Assembly: GCA_036346395.1 (NCBI GenBank)
Contig: CM070599.1
Location: 34,277,232 to 34,341,231 of the forward strand
Reading direction: 5' to 3'
Source: Hsuehochloa calcarea
Taxonomy: Eukaryota > Streptophyta > Magnoliopsida > Poales > Poaceae
Length of the DNA stretch: 64,000 bases
Shown: positions 11,812 through 22,786 of the stretch, piece by piece
Layout: each line of letters opens with the position of its first letter
Position numbering within the stretch: position 1 is the stretch's first letter
The notes under the pieces: model-generated
The model's database searches: none
The model's input: only the letters and a program-made list of their open reading frames with translations
Told to the model about the DNA's origin: nothing
Program-made: the position numbers and the translations under genes

Positions 11812-12160
11812 CTACAAAAGAGATCAAGTTCTTTTAGGTACCTATATTTGTTTGGGTCCTTGGAGGTTAGTTATCAAAGATTTGGGCACCCAAATAGCAT
11901 TCTTTTCACACCTAAAATTGAGGTGCCAACAAACCTAGCAAACATTTTTCCATCTTTGGCCTTTTGAGCATATAACAAGAATCAAACAAGCCAATTGATG
12001 AAACCTTACCAATAGGACACTTTTGTTGAACATGTCCTATTTCCGGCATTTTGGCAAAACTTGCCATTTTGATTAACAAACCTCACGGGCTTGTTTACGG
12101 TTTCTTACCTTTCTTGGGCACGCCCAAGTCCTTCCTTATTGAATGAGCACCTTTGCTCAC

Positions 12161-13732
12161 TCAAAAGCTTGTCAAGGGTAGCTTTACCCTTGAAGCACCT
12201 TCCAAGCTCTTACTTAGCTTGGTGACTTGCTCCTTTAGCTCACTATTTTCTACACATAGCTTATCACAAGATTTAGCATTTTCAATTTTAGAATCAACAC
12301 TTGAGCTACATGGTATAGCAAGCAAGTCATCGCAAGAAGTGGATATGCTAGTTCTAGCAATGTTTACACTAGGCATTTTTTCTTGAATATCGCAAGCAAT
12401 ACCAATGCTAGTGTAAGACTTATCTTGGACAAGCAAATCATGAGCATCTTTCAATTCATCATAAGAGTTTTTCAAAGATATATGCTCTTTCTTTAAGACT
12501 CTAAATTTAGCTTTTTCCTTTCCAAGATATTCATTTAATTCTTCAAGCATATCCATAAGCTCATCATAGGAAGGTTCTTCACTATCAAGAGATTTTACCT
12601 TTTCTCCTTTTGCCATGAGGCAAGTGGGAGTAGAAAATAGCGATGGAGCCTCCTTGATAGCAATACCAACAAGTCCTCTCTTCTTGGAGGACCCTCAATA
12701 TCGAGTCGAGTCGAATCAGAATACTCCTTGTCGAGTCCCATTCTCCGATATGTGCTTCATTCTTGCCATCCTTGTGAAGCTTCTTGAAAAGCTTCTTCTT
12801 ACCATTGAATTCCTTCTTCTTTGATGACTTACCCTTGTCATCCTTCTTGGTCGGGCAATGAGAGGCAATGTGCCCCTTCTCATCACACTCATAGCAACGA
12901 ATGTTGCTATAGCGCTTCTTCTCATTGGATGATTGCCCTTTTGCAATCTTATCGAAGTTGAAGCTTCTATGAGGCCGTCTCCTCATGAACTTTTTCATTC
13001 TTCTCACAAGGAGAGCAAATTCCTCCTCGGAGTCCTCATCCTCATCTTCTTCATCACTTGATTCCGCTTTTGCCTTAAAAGCGGTAACTTTCTTCCTTGA
13101 AGAAGTTGACTCAATGAGCTCTTCCTTGTCTTTCTTGTAAAGCTCATTTGTGATTAGGTTTCCCAAAAGCCCGGTTGGTGTCATCCTTGGCAACTCGGGA
13201 GAGTTGAGAAATAATGTCACCAACACTTCGTACTTGTCGGGAAGAGCCCTAAGCATCTTGCGCACTACATCAATATCAAGCAAATTAGTACCAAGACACT
13301 TGAGCTCATTTACAATGTTGTTGAGTCTAGAGTACATTTCGGTGATACTCTCTTGAGGCAACATTGTAAATGTCTCATATTTGATCCTAAGCCTATGCAA
13401 TTTGGCTTCTTTAACCGTGGATGTGCCTCATGAATTTCAGAGAGCGTGGTCCATATCTCGTGAGCAGTTTCAAGGTTGCTCACGCGATTGAACTCATCCG
13501 CGTTTAAAGCTCCAAAGAGAGCATTCATTGCTTGAGCATTGAGGTGAGAATTTCGTTCGTCTTGATCCGTGGTGTGTGTGGGATCAAGTGGCATAACGAA
13601 ACCTTCATTTACAATTCTCCATACGCTTGGGCTCATGGCCTTTAAATAGATTGACATTCTAATTTTCCAATAAGAATAATTTGATCCGTCAAATAGAGGA
13701 GCCTTGCCTATAGACATTCCCTCGCTAGCCAT
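12161..13732 (-). pseudogene. element D gag, split by frameshifts
   Basis: The start is ATG at 13,732. The N-terminus (KAPLFDGSNYSYWKIRMSIY) is the usual copia gag opening. A shift near 13,400 moves to the frame with YETFTMLPQESITEMYSRLN and a zinc knuckle CYECDEKGHIASHC (about 12,860-12,905). A second shift near 12,600 leads to a lysine/glutamate-rich coiled-coil tail (12,161-12,616). Gag packages element RNA. The long coiled-coil extension after the knuckle is common in Sirevirus gags. Both shifts may be assembly indels. Confidence 0.82.
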
Positions 13733-13776
13733 CCTTTTCTCTCCTAGACGGTTAAGTCTAAAATTAGAGAGACCAA

Positions 13777-13788
13777 GCTCTGATACCA
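13777..13788 (-). promoter_or_regulatory. primer-binding site of element D (initiator tRNA-Met)
   Basis: The minus strand reads TGGTATCAGAGC, complementary to the 3' end of initiator tRNA-Met, two bases after the end of the 5' LTR. Confidence 0.93.
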
Positions 13789-13790
13789 CT

Positions 13791-15325
13791 TGTAGGATCA
13801 AGGATAACCGACTAGAGGGGGGTGAATAGGAGGTTTCTAAATTTTCTTAATCAAATTACCGAAATTAGCAAGATACTCTAATCAAAGATATTTAACACAA
13901 TCTATGAGCTACAAAATAAGTGCAATAAGTAAAGACAAGAATCAACCGCACAAGGACAAGGGGGTTTTTCCCGTGGTATCGAAGATTTGTCGATCTTCAC
14001 TAGTCCACGTTGAGGAAGCTTGACCACTCAAGCCGGCTCCACAAATTAAGCCTACCCTCGATCACTTGGTTGTTCTTCCTCCTCTCCGGAGTTGGTGAAC
14101 ACCGACCAATCACAACTGACAACGGGTCTCTTCACAAGCTTCTTTGAAGAGATCACCGAGCAACCTTCGCCAAGTCGTCTAGGTGCCGACAAGCACCAAG
14201 AGAATAGAACTTGAACTTCACTTGACGACAATCAAGAGCCAATGGATCAACTAAGAATGCAATGCTCTTGTTTTTGCTCACTTCCTCACAAATGTGTGCA
14301 AAGAGAGTAAATGAGGAGTGAGAGGAGTGCTCAAGGCTCAAATGAATTGAATGAATGCTCAACAACACGTCCTTGAGTGGTGGGGTGTATTTATACCCCA
14401 ACAACCAAATATGACCGTTATGCGTAAAATCGAGGCAAAAGTCGGAAATCGGAAGTTCAGAAGACAAGGTGCGGAACTACGCGACTTCACTCGAGTGCAT
14501 CAGAACGGTCATCACGGTGAGCATTAAATGCTCGAACTAGCCGTTGATTTATGTGCGAAACTTCCGCCATAAGGATTTCGGTTCTTAGATTGTCGGAAGA
14601 TCCGCTTTACACAATGGAACTACCGCACTCGTGAAAACGGCTAAGTCCCAAAGCGGGTGCTCTCGAAAAACCGACCGCGCATAATTGAACAGCGATTAAT
14701 CGGAACTTCCGCTCATTTCATTGCGGAACTTCGCGCTTGAGAATTTGGCTAAGTCCCGAAAAGGATGCTCTGGAAAAATTCAACCGCGATATTTGGGCGG
14801 AAAGATTAATCGAACTTCGCTCATTTCATCTGCGGAACTTCGCGACTTGAAAAATCGGCTAAGTCCAAGAGGATGCTCTGGAAAAATTCAACCGCAGCTT
14901 TTTGACATCCGATTAATCGAACTTCGCTCATACAACTGCGGAACGTCCGATTGTGTTCTGGAAAAATGATTTTCTTTTTAAACCAAACCAAAAGAACATG
15001 CATGATCCTAAGTTGATCCAAAGGCATAATGAGATGCTTTCAAGCTACTAGACAAGCTCCCCCTTAATAGTACGACATTTATCCTATAATCCGGTCTTTC
15101 TCCATACTCCGAAGACCGGTAAAATCAAAAGGGGTCCTAGTCTATTTATACCTTGTCTTTGAGACCAACTCCATCTTTTCAACATTCTTTGACATGCAGC
15201 TCCTTGGATTCACTTTGTCATTTGGGACTATGCCTTGTAAACACTTCAACAAACATGTTAGTCCCATATTCACATAATGTCATTAATTACCAAAATACAA
15301 TTTTTTAGGGGCCTAGATGCTTTCA
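13791..15325 (-). repeat. 5' LTR of element D
   Basis: 1,535 bp, TGTAGGATC to GATGCTTTCA, directly followed by the target duplication CTTGT. Same landmarks as 4,466-5,993, including a minus-strand TATAAATA at 14,386-14,395. About 620 bp at its left end are almost identical to the other LTR. The dyad-rich 14,430-14,960 differs by many small indels. Confidence 0.92.
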
Positions 15326-15515
15326 CTTGTGTTATTTTTTGTGGTTTTGCTTAAGGGTTAAATTGGATTCAATACTAGTCTTCCGCTGTACTGGTTTATT
15401 AATCTTCATAGCTTCCATAGCTACTGGAGTAAAATCTTATTGAATCAATTATTTGTGAAAAAGTGAGCGTGCTCCTATTCACCCCCTCTAGTCGCCTTTT
15501 CGGTCCAACAAGTAT

Positions 15516-17713
15516 TCAGCCATATCCTTCCTATTTAGGACATGTGGTTGTACGGTATTGCTTGGTTTGAATAAACACAAGAGTCGGTCCTTAATCAACC
15601 AGGGTGAGACAAACCAGACTCATGTCACTCACCCTAGTCTAAAATATTTTCCACTATTTTTATTTTATTTCCAAATATTGACATTACCTAATGTCAAATA
15701 TTTTCCAAAATTTAAAGCATACCAATATTAAAGTTTCCCCCAAAGGTTAAACAGGAACAAAGAACGTCTAAGTAATTCTACCATATCATACTATTCTCCA
15801 GAATTGTATTCAATAATGCGGACTTTCCTACGCTAGGGTTACAAAGGTGCAGGATATCAAATATCAAGGAAGACATTAACAAACTTTAATTTTTTTAACT
15901 AGCAACCTACAGTTTAAACTTATCATTTAAATAAAATAACAATGCATAATAATTTAAAACTAAAAACATAATTTACAAATCATAGGTTACGGAGACTCGC
16001 CTTCAACGTAGGTTGCGATTGCCGCGTCCGGTTGGTCCAAACTGGTGTCGGCGGAGTCGGGTTCTATACACGTGAAACTGTACAATTAAATAACAGATAA
16101 TCAAATAAATTACAAAAATTACAAAATAAATACTAGAAGAAAGAGAATGAATTTAGGATCAAGAATTGACGAATTTGGAGTTTGTACGAAGGAGAACGGA
16201 CATCTGAAAGGTTGATTAACACATGAAATGGTAAAAAATAGAAAATGCACTATGCTGGAATTACTTCTTTGGAATCCGAAAATAAAGGAACAAAATGAGC
16301 CCATTGGGGTTAATACCTAAGACCTTTGGCAGTACCAGAAGACTAACTCGCCTCCTCTAACCAACTGAGTCATCAAGCATTTGTGAACTACTCAGAGCAA
16401 CAAATATTTGAAGCAAAGCAATCGAGACTCTTTCATTGCGTAAAGGCACCAGCAATGGCGGCTCTAGGCACGGCTTTGCCGGCGAGGGGCGGCATGGGGG
16501 CATGGCCAACTATCAAAATGAGCCGAGGGATCCGCGGGGAAGGCATGGGAAGCGACGGCTCGGCCGGCGACAGCTTGAGGCGGCGGCGACGTCATCGAGC
16601 AACAGCGGTGCAAGGCCTCACGATAGAGCGACTCTCCGGCGATGCTTTGACGAGGGCGAGGGAAGCACGATATAGAACAAGATGATGCAAACCCTATGGT
16701 GGTGATGGCATGGAGAGAGAACCTTTGATGGCGACGTAGTCCACCGGAGAAGGAATTTCGGCGATGCACGGTCATCGACGGAATCCGAGCAAACGGAGAG
16801 GGGATAGAAGTTGGGGTTTGAGGCAAATTGAAAAGGAGAGCGAGGGACACGCGATGCTCTCTTTAAACTAAGAAGGAGACGCCTGAATCAACGAGGAACG
16901 CCGTGGGAAAAATGCTTCAGTTTCGGTTTGCAAAAGAATAGAGAGAAATGGTAAAATTGATTGCATTTAGTGGAGGAAACGTCCAATGGATAGTATGGTA
17001 CTGTGTGTGAGGTTAATGCGAAGGTTTCTCTTCAAACGGAATCAAATTTAAGGCTTTGTGTGAGGAGAACTGAGTGAAGAGAAGGTGGCTGATCATTAAT
17101 GGCAGGTGAAGCTCCACGGACGCGGAAGACTGCGTGGGAGAGCAGGAGAGGAGAAGAGATGCTGCGGGTGGTCGGGACCGGCGGTGAGGGCGTCGCCTGT
17201 AGTGGTGGCCGGCCGGCCAGCGGTGAGGCAGTGGGGAGGTGCGGCCATGGAGTTGCACAGTTTGGAGAAGAAAAACATAGAAGAAAAACGCTTCGGGAGG
17301 AAGAAAGCTGTTGGGAGAGACAGAATTAAAGAGTAAAGAAAAGAATTAAAGGGTGGTTAAAACACAAGTGGAAGAAGTGGAAGTGTTGGCAATGCAAGTG
17401 AGGCTGACCATGAGGAAATTTTTTGGATGGGTGACCGCTTGGGAAAACTTATTATTTTATTTTTAAAAAAAAAGAAAAAGAGAGAAGGACAAAACAAATA
17501 AACAAATATATTGGACCAAGAGATTAGAACGAATATTTTTCAGAGATTTGAATTTGAATTTTTGAATTTTAGATTGGACATGGAGTTTTGGAATTTGAGA
17601 TTTCCTTCCAGTATTACACATAAAACACAAATAAGATCCAAATAAATTCCAGACAATTTTAAATATTTAATTTGAAATTAAATTTTAGAGAAAGCGAAAT
17701 TTGGGATGTTACA
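15516..17713 (-). repeat. second part of solo LTR B
   Basis: Non-coding sequence between the end of nested LTR C and the copia A target GCTAC. It holds an AT-rich first half, short GC-rich ORFs without recognisable similarity (16,383-17,336), and the LTR end GGGATGTTACA. No host gene is supported here. Confidence 0.7.
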
Positions 17714-18350
17714 GCTACTATATCTGAGAAACACATATCGTTTAGACCTGAATTGAAGTTTTCTTTCATTGTAGGGGCGAAGATAGGGCCAACATGCACA
17801 ACATAAGCTTTTCAAAAAATTGTAATATGGTTTTGTACCTAGTAAGTGTTCTAAAGGAGTTAATGACTTTATCACTTTGTTAGGCAATCTGTTTATAAGA
17901 AAACATGCAATTTGAAAAAGCTTCATCCCAAAATCGTACTAGCATAGATGCTTGAGTTAGTAAGGATAATCCTACTTCGACTATGTGCCTATGTTTTCTC
18001 TTAGTTTAGTCGTTTTGTTGATGTGTGTGAGGACATGATACATTGTGGGATATTCCAATTCGTTGAAAAGGATAATGTAATTTTTGATACTCCCCTCCCC
18101 AATCTGATTGAACATAAATAATCTGTCTATTGAGTAACCTTTCCACATGAGACTAAAACTGAATAAAGCACTTTTCAACTTCATACTTGTTCTTAACAAG
18201 ATAGATCTATGTAAATTTGCTAAAAATCATCAATGAAATTTACATAATATATATAGCCTCCGGCTGAGATGCACACAGGCCCCCAAACATCAGAGAAGAT
18301 ATGATCTAAGGGAGATGACAAAACATGTTTTGAATGACAATAGGATAGTC
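17714..18350 (-). pseudogene. copia A integrase remnant
   Basis: Minus-strand pieces include ACFLINRLPNKVI, TPLEHLLGTKPYYNFLKSL and RSKRYVFLRYSS (17,678-17,926), with shifted remains of the integrase core upstream (IDDFSKF-like, 18,200-18,260). It resumes exactly after the target duplication of B and overlaps the duplicated segment seen at 1,570-1,630. The right junction with element E lies near 18,350. Confidence 0.78.
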
Positions 18351-18651
18351 GATGACTTTTGCCCTGCTAACTCGTCGCCGACTTGTCGCCGACTCAGGAC
18401 TGCCGTCGACCGCCGCCGTCGACTCGTTGCCGCCGCTACCCCGCCCCCGTCCCGTCGCCGCCACAGCAGGGGGAAAACCTAACCCTCTGCGTGTGCGCGT
18501 CGGGAACGCTAGGCCGATTGGGCCGGCCCATTTAAAATGAGAAGCCCAGCTGCGACAGTAAAAAAAATGTCGTTCTAACCGTCGCGCCGTCCAGCGCCGC
18601 CTGTGAGACTTCGTTGCTTTGGTCGCCGCGTCGTCCAGCGCCACCTACCAA

Positions 18652-18891
18652 TGGGCATTGTTTCTCTCCCTCGCTGCCTAGTGATCTTTGATGGTGTTAA
18701 TTGCACCAACTTCGTGTCTCACATGCGCATCCACAAGCGTTATCTTCGTCTCTGGAGCGTCCTCTCTGGCGATGTCACCTGCCCGTCTTGCCCTACTCCT
18801 CCGACAGAGCCTACGCCTGTTACGCTACCTCCGACAGCCGACAAGGCTGCTGTCGAGGCTGTTGGCCTTGCTAATGATAAGGCTGCCTCTG
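18652..18891 (+). pseudogene. copia E gag N-terminal part
   Basis: It opens MGIVSLPRCLVIFDGVNCTN and continues HMRIHKRYLRLWSVLSGDV, a known grass copia gag type, then proline/alanine-rich sequence. It is cut at 18,891 by element F and continues at 23,799 with YAYQEARILTDRLTAYTRW. Confidence 0.75.
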
Positions 18892-19883
18892 TGATGCGGA
18901 CATCCTTAGCTATGTTGTTTCATATAATGTTTTCAATTCATTGAATACCTCAGAACAACATGAGCTTACTAAGAGAGTTGAAAAACAAGAGAATCTTATC
19001 CAACAGGTGAATCTGTTTACTGAATTTTCTTTTAAATTAGTTGAGAATTTCATACTACCTAAAACTAGTGTTTTGCTTGTGCTCAGATTGGAAGATTCAA
19101 TAATAAACGAAGATGAAGGATATGAGGCTGTTCTTGACGAAAGGCCGTCACAATGGAGGAGAAGCTCGTGGGAGACAAGCAAGGGGAGAGAAGCCCAAGA
19201 ATCCAAGTCAAATTTGAAACTTCCACAAGCCCAACCAAATTCAAATTCGGAATCAACTCGGAATTCAATTCGGATTCGGAATCAGCAGGACAGTTCGGAG
19301 TAAAAAGGTCATAACTTTCTCATACGAAGTCCGATTTGAGTGTTTTTAGGCTTGTTGGAAAGCTAACTTCAAGCCCGATCCAAAGGATCCTCCCTCACTT
19401 CGAAATTCATCCTGTATCAAAAGATATGACCAAAACAATATGACAGTTGTAATATTAGAGTTTCCTTTTTGTTTTAGATTGAGTCGGAATTGGAGTAGGA
19501 GTTTAATTCCGAATTAGAATAGAGTAGGGCCTCTTGGCCAGCCATGAGGAGGAGTAGGGGCACTATATATAGAGGTAGACCCTATTGTAACCTCGGACCA
19601 CGATTAATATATTTTAAAGCTTTTGCTTGATTCTCCTGTTGTGCTTATAGCCAAAACAGAGGGAATTGGGCGTTGAGAACAAGGGGTCGTTCTTGCTTTT
19701 TCCGTTGGGAATTGAGGGTTCGACGATCTTCGCTTGTGGTTAGCGAGGATCCAATCAAGTGTGTGTTTGGGCGAATTTTCCATAGAGTTGCAAGTCCGTG
19801 CATTGCGCGGGGATCGGTAGTGGTTTGTCGGGTACACAAGTTATCAAGAGATTCTCGTCGAGAAGATCGGACACCCCGCATCA
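18892..19883 (+). repeat. 5' LTR of element F
   Basis: Starts TGATGCGGACATCC and ends CCCCGCATCA. A TATA-like CACTATATATAG lies at about 19,561. It differs from the 3' LTR mostly by one-base and homopolymer-length changes, plus the lack of a 24-bp duplication present at about 23,173-23,196 in the 3' LTR. Confidence 0.92.
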
Positions 19884-19885
19884 GG

Positions 19886-19897
19886 TGGTATCAGAGC
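19886..19897 (+). promoter_or_regulatory. primer-binding site of element F (initiator tRNA-Met)
   Basis: TGGTATCAGAGC, two bases after the 5' LTR. Confidence 0.93.
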
Positions 19898-20932
19898 TCC
19901 GTTGACTCGGTAGGATCTTTATCCAGTTATCTAATTTTTTCCCTATACACGAAAAAGCCGTACAAAAAAAATCTTTCAGCCGTAGTATTTAATTTGTTAT
20001 TCTAGTGAGTTTTGTTAAGTTTTTGTCCATTAGAATCAAGTTTAGTTTGCTGATCTTGAATTCTTTTGCGTCGCTTTTTATTTGAGCCTATTTTGATTGT
20101 TTAGTCATGTCTATAAAAAAACAAAAAGAAGTGAGAAATCAATTTATCCTTTGTGAACCTTTCAATCCTTTGTGAATACTTTGAACCTATTTAAGACTAG
20201 CTAAATCGTTGATTAGGGCTGCATATTAATATTTGTGTTCTTGCAATTGTTCAAAGATCAAAAGGTGGAAAAAATTTTTGCTCATTTTTGGTAGAACAAG
20301 AATTTTGGCAATAGTTCAAAAAAAAGAAGGACGGAAAAAGAGAAGAGAAAAAGAAAATAGAAAAGAGAAAAGGAAAAAGAAAACGCATAGCCGAACCATA
20401 AACTTGAGCGAAAATCCCCACTCATTCTTGATTCAATTGTTAGAATATCAATATTTTATGCAATCTTGTGCCCTAGTTTCATTATTTGCAACTAGCTAGC
20501 GTCTTTCTATAACTTGTGCAATACGAGCTATTTTGTTCTTCACTTATATCTTACATAGCTCATTCCTTGATTGCACTAAGTTCCAATATCTTTGCGTGTG
20601 AGTTGCTTTGATTTTCACTTATATCTTTGTGATCCGCAACTAGGCATTGAATTCTAGTTTGGATATTTACTTAGCCTTACAATACCTAAAATTTTCAAAT
20701 TAAGTAGGTATCCATACCAAACTCCACAAAACACCCGTTGTCGTGCTTTGACTTGCTCATGAAATTCGCTCACACATTACCTTGTGGTTCCTGCTGCCCT
20801 GAAGTGTAAGTATTGTTGATCTTAATTCCTTTCGAAACGATAAAGAAACTTCACCTTGTTAGGATTGTGAGTTGAGTGACCTCTACATATACACATACAC
20901 CTACATACATATTCTTTGCTTTACTGCTAACA
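19898..20932 (+). other. untranslated leader of element F
   Basis: About 1.0 kb of AT-rich sequence between primer-binding site and gag start. It contains an A/G-rich run (about 20,325-20,385) and no ORF with recognisable similarity. A long leader of this kind is usual for gag-only elements and may carry packaging signals, which cannot be located by eye. Confidence 0.6.
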
Positions 20933-22774
20933 ATGGCAGATCGCGAGTATACGTATCTTCCCTTCTATGGTAGTAATGATCCAGAGGAGTATCTTGAGTG
21001 GGTACAAGACATGGAGTTCGAGCTTGAATCTCATAAGTTCGAATTAGAAGCCAAGGAAATTAGAGTGGCCACTTTGTTTTTTACGGACTATGCCTCTAGT
21101 TGGTGGCAACAACTAGGTGGAAAAAGATTCATTACATCTTGGTTCTGTTTAAAAAGCATCATGAGAAGAGAATTTGTTCCATCCTATTATGAGCGGGAAC
21201 TACTACGACACGTGGAGAGCATTAAACAAGGATGTAAAGTTGTCAAAGATTACTATATTGAGTTGAACCATGCAATGCGCCGTGCCAATATCACTAGTGT
21301 ATATCAAGAAAAGGCATATTTCAAAGCAGGCTTGAATTATCAGATCGTTGCTGCACTTCAAGATGAATATTTTCGTAGTCTGCAAGATCTTGTGAAATTT
21401 GCTATGAAGGCAGAAAAGAGACTTAAACACATTCAAGCACATCAATTAAATCTGCGCCGGCTCTTTAGTTCTAATTCATCCACTGGTGTGTCACTTGAGA
21501 AGAAGATCGAGCATGAAATTTTTTCTTCTACCGAGGTGATGAGTAGTGCTGCCCCGTCACAACCCGCAATACGTGAGGAGGTCGTGGTTGGTGGTAGTTG
21601 TGCCATTGCTGGCCCACAGTCTTACAAGGATGAGATGTATCAAAACCCATATGAGAATGAGAGCCACATAGACAAATTGAGTGAGAGTGATAAAAAGAGT
21701 GAGCTGTGTGAGTTCACCATATGCGAGGTTGAGAGCATCCCAATTGAGAGTGTGAGAGATACACCAAAAGAAAAGGGAGAGATAGATGATAGGATAAGTA
21801 AGATTATTTTTGAACCTAACAACTTACCCTCTATTTCTAGTGTCGTATCACACATTGTGCAGGTGGACCAAGCAAATAAGGAGTTGGACATTCAAGGGCC
21901 CTCACCATTGGGAGAGAAAGATGAAGATATAACCATGGTTGGAGAGGGAACACATGATACCCCGTGGTTACATGATGACATTACAATACCTGCGGCACCT
22001 ACAACAACTGAGGAGGACGATCAAGGTAACACTATTGGTACTAAATCGATAGATCATCAAGACAAGGTGCGTGGCGAGAACTCCATTATTCCTTTGATGA
22101 TTCCAAGTTCTAAATTTGATATGTTTAATTTGCATAATATGGAATTGATTACTCATACAGAAGTTCTTACTAGAATATCCCTTAATGGTTCTTTGTGTCA
22201 TATCATATTCGATAAAACAAAAGAGGTAGTTAGTGTTATTAAGAAGGTTCTTGAAATTTCACATTTAAAATCACTAGTAAATAGCTACGTACACACATAT
22301 AAATTCAATTTGATCGGAGATTTTGGTGTAGACAACAACATGTTTCAAGTTTATCGAATATGCATTACTATTGATAATCTTGTTAATTTAAAATTACATG
22401 TTTTGCGCAAACCATCTATTGAGCAATGTCACGGTCTCTTTAAGATGGGTTTAAATACAAGTGTCTATTGTTTAGAACGCAATATGATGCCTACTTGTTT
22501 ATCTCTTAAATGTATAACTAATCAGAGTAGCGTAATTGAAGCATGGAATGATATCAATTTGTTTTCACCCACTTTAGTTGACTTTGATATTGGGAAGGTT
22601 AAATTTTATCATACGAGTCAGTTCGGCAATTTGAAATATAATTTTGAGCTATCGATTGTGCAAAACAACAAGAAGAACACAATAATTGATTCATACATAT
22701 ACCATGCATATATGTTGTTTTCTTCGTCTAGCACATTTTCAGGCTATCAAAAGCCGATGACGGCTTTTTTTTGA
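20933..22774 (+). CDS. Gag-like protein of element F, intact, with a degenerate protease-like second half
   Basis: 613 residues from ATG at 20,933 (upstream GTG frames ignored). Residues 1-150 are a gypsy-type retrotransposon gag core: YLPFYGSNDPEEYLEWVQDM, then FTDYASSWWQQL and FVPSYYERELLRHVESIKQG. Residues about 150-400 are acidic linker. Residues about 412-540 (RISLNGSLCHIIFDKTKEVV and on) follow the layout of a gypsy aspartic protease (NG..C...IFD...) but have Asp-Lys-Thr where Asp-Ser/Thr-Gly is needed, so catalysis is not expected. No zinc knuckle is visible. The absence of stops across 1.8 kb argues for recent activity or selection. The protease reading is an inference. Confidence 0.85.
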   Translation: MADREYTYLPFYGSNDPEEYLEWVQDMEFELESHKFELEAKEIRVATLFFTDYASSWWQQLGGKRFITSWFCLKSIMRREFVPSYYERELLRHVESIKQGCKVVKDYYIELNHAMRRANITSVYQEKAYFKAGLNYQIVAALQDEYFRSLQDLVKFAMKAEKRLKHIQAHQLNLRRLFSSNSSTGVSLEKKIEHEIFSSTEVMSSAAPSQPAIREEVVVGGSCAIAGPQSYKDEMYQNPYENESHIDKLSESDKKSELCEFTICEVESIPIESVRDTPKEKGEIDDRISKIIFEPNNLPSISSVVSHIVQVDQANKELDIQGPSPLGEKDEDITMVGEGTHDTPWLHDDITIPAAPTTTEEDDQGNTIGTKSIDHQDKVRGENSIIPLMIPSSKFDMFNLHNMELITHTEVLTRISLNGSLCHIIFDKTKEVVSVIKKVLEISHLKSLVNSYVHTYKFNLIGDFGVDNNMFQVYRICITIDNLVNLKLHVLRKPSIEQCHGLFKMGLNTSVYCLERNMMPTCLSLKCITNQSSVIEAWNDINLFSPTLVDFDIGKVKFYHTSQFGNLKYNFELSIVQNNKKNTIIDSYIYHAYMLFSSSSTFSGYQKPMTAFF

Positions 22775-22786
22775 AGAAAGGGATGA
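22772..22786 (+). promoter_or_regulatory. polypurine tract of element F
   Basis: TGAAGAAAGGGATGA directly before the 3' LTR. Its first three bases are the gag stop codon. Confidence 0.8.

Larger units (their letters stand above)
4466..15325 (-). mobile_element. complete Sirevirus-like Ty1/copia retrotransposon D
   Basis: This 10,860-bp element has two long LTRs (13,791-15,325 upstream, 4,466-5,993 downstream in transcription sense), a perfect target duplication CTTGT (4,461-4,465 and 15,326-15,330), a primer-binding site, a polypurine tract and, in copia order on the minus strand, gag, protease, integrase, RT and RNase H, then a 3' ORF region in the position used by envelope-like ORFs. The Sirevirus assignment rests on the extra 3' region, the palindrome clusters and the CACCCCC-type LTR end, and is an inference. 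Near-identical LTRs outside 5,090-5,640 suggest recent insertion. Confidence 0.88.
2854..15510 (+). mobile_element. solo LTR C (Sirevirus-like, plus orientation), split by element D
   Basis: The start is placed at TATGGATATC (TGTGGATATC in the second copy at 30,006, so one base has mutated). The end is CGGTCCAACA at 15,510. The flanks attat (2,849-2,853) and agtat (15,511-15,515) match at 4 of 5 bases. Own sequence is 2,854-4,465 and 15,331-15,510, about 1.8 kb. It carries a TATA box at 3,771 and many degenerate CGGTCNGACCG dyads. It ends with TATTCACCCCCTCTAGTCG, a block also present at the matching LTR end of element D, which marks the two as related families. Confidence 0.7.
1741..17713 (-). 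mobile_element. solo LTR B (Ty3/gypsy type), split by nested elements C and D
   Basis: The element starts TGCCGGGACC at 1,741 and ends GGGATGTTACA at 17,713, inside a 5-bp duplicated target GCTAC. Read on the minus strand it begins TGTAACATCCCAAATTTCGC, a start typical of plant chromovirus (Tekay/Del type) LTRs. Its own sequence is only 1,741-2,853 plus 15,516-17,713, about 3.3 kb, with no coding domain, so a solo LTR is the simplest reading. The layout resembles the solo LTRs at 39,429 and 57,615, for example an ACTCTG.AGARGTTGTACA block. Confidence 0.75.

Noticed and set aside
13777..13788. tRNA gene fragments at TGGTATCAGAGC sites (also 19,886)
   Set aside because: Only the 12-base complement of a tRNA 3' end is present. 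These are retrotransposon primer-binding sites.
16383..17336. GC-rich ORFs within LTR B as genes
   Set aside because: Overlapping frames on both strands without similarity, inside a sequence bounded as an LTR by TG/CA ends and a target duplication.
20876..22774. A 632-codon open frame as a host gene
   Set aside because: It starts from a GTG 57 bp before the true ATG, and lies between a primer-binding site and a polypurine tract flanked by matched LTRs. It is a retrotransposon gag.
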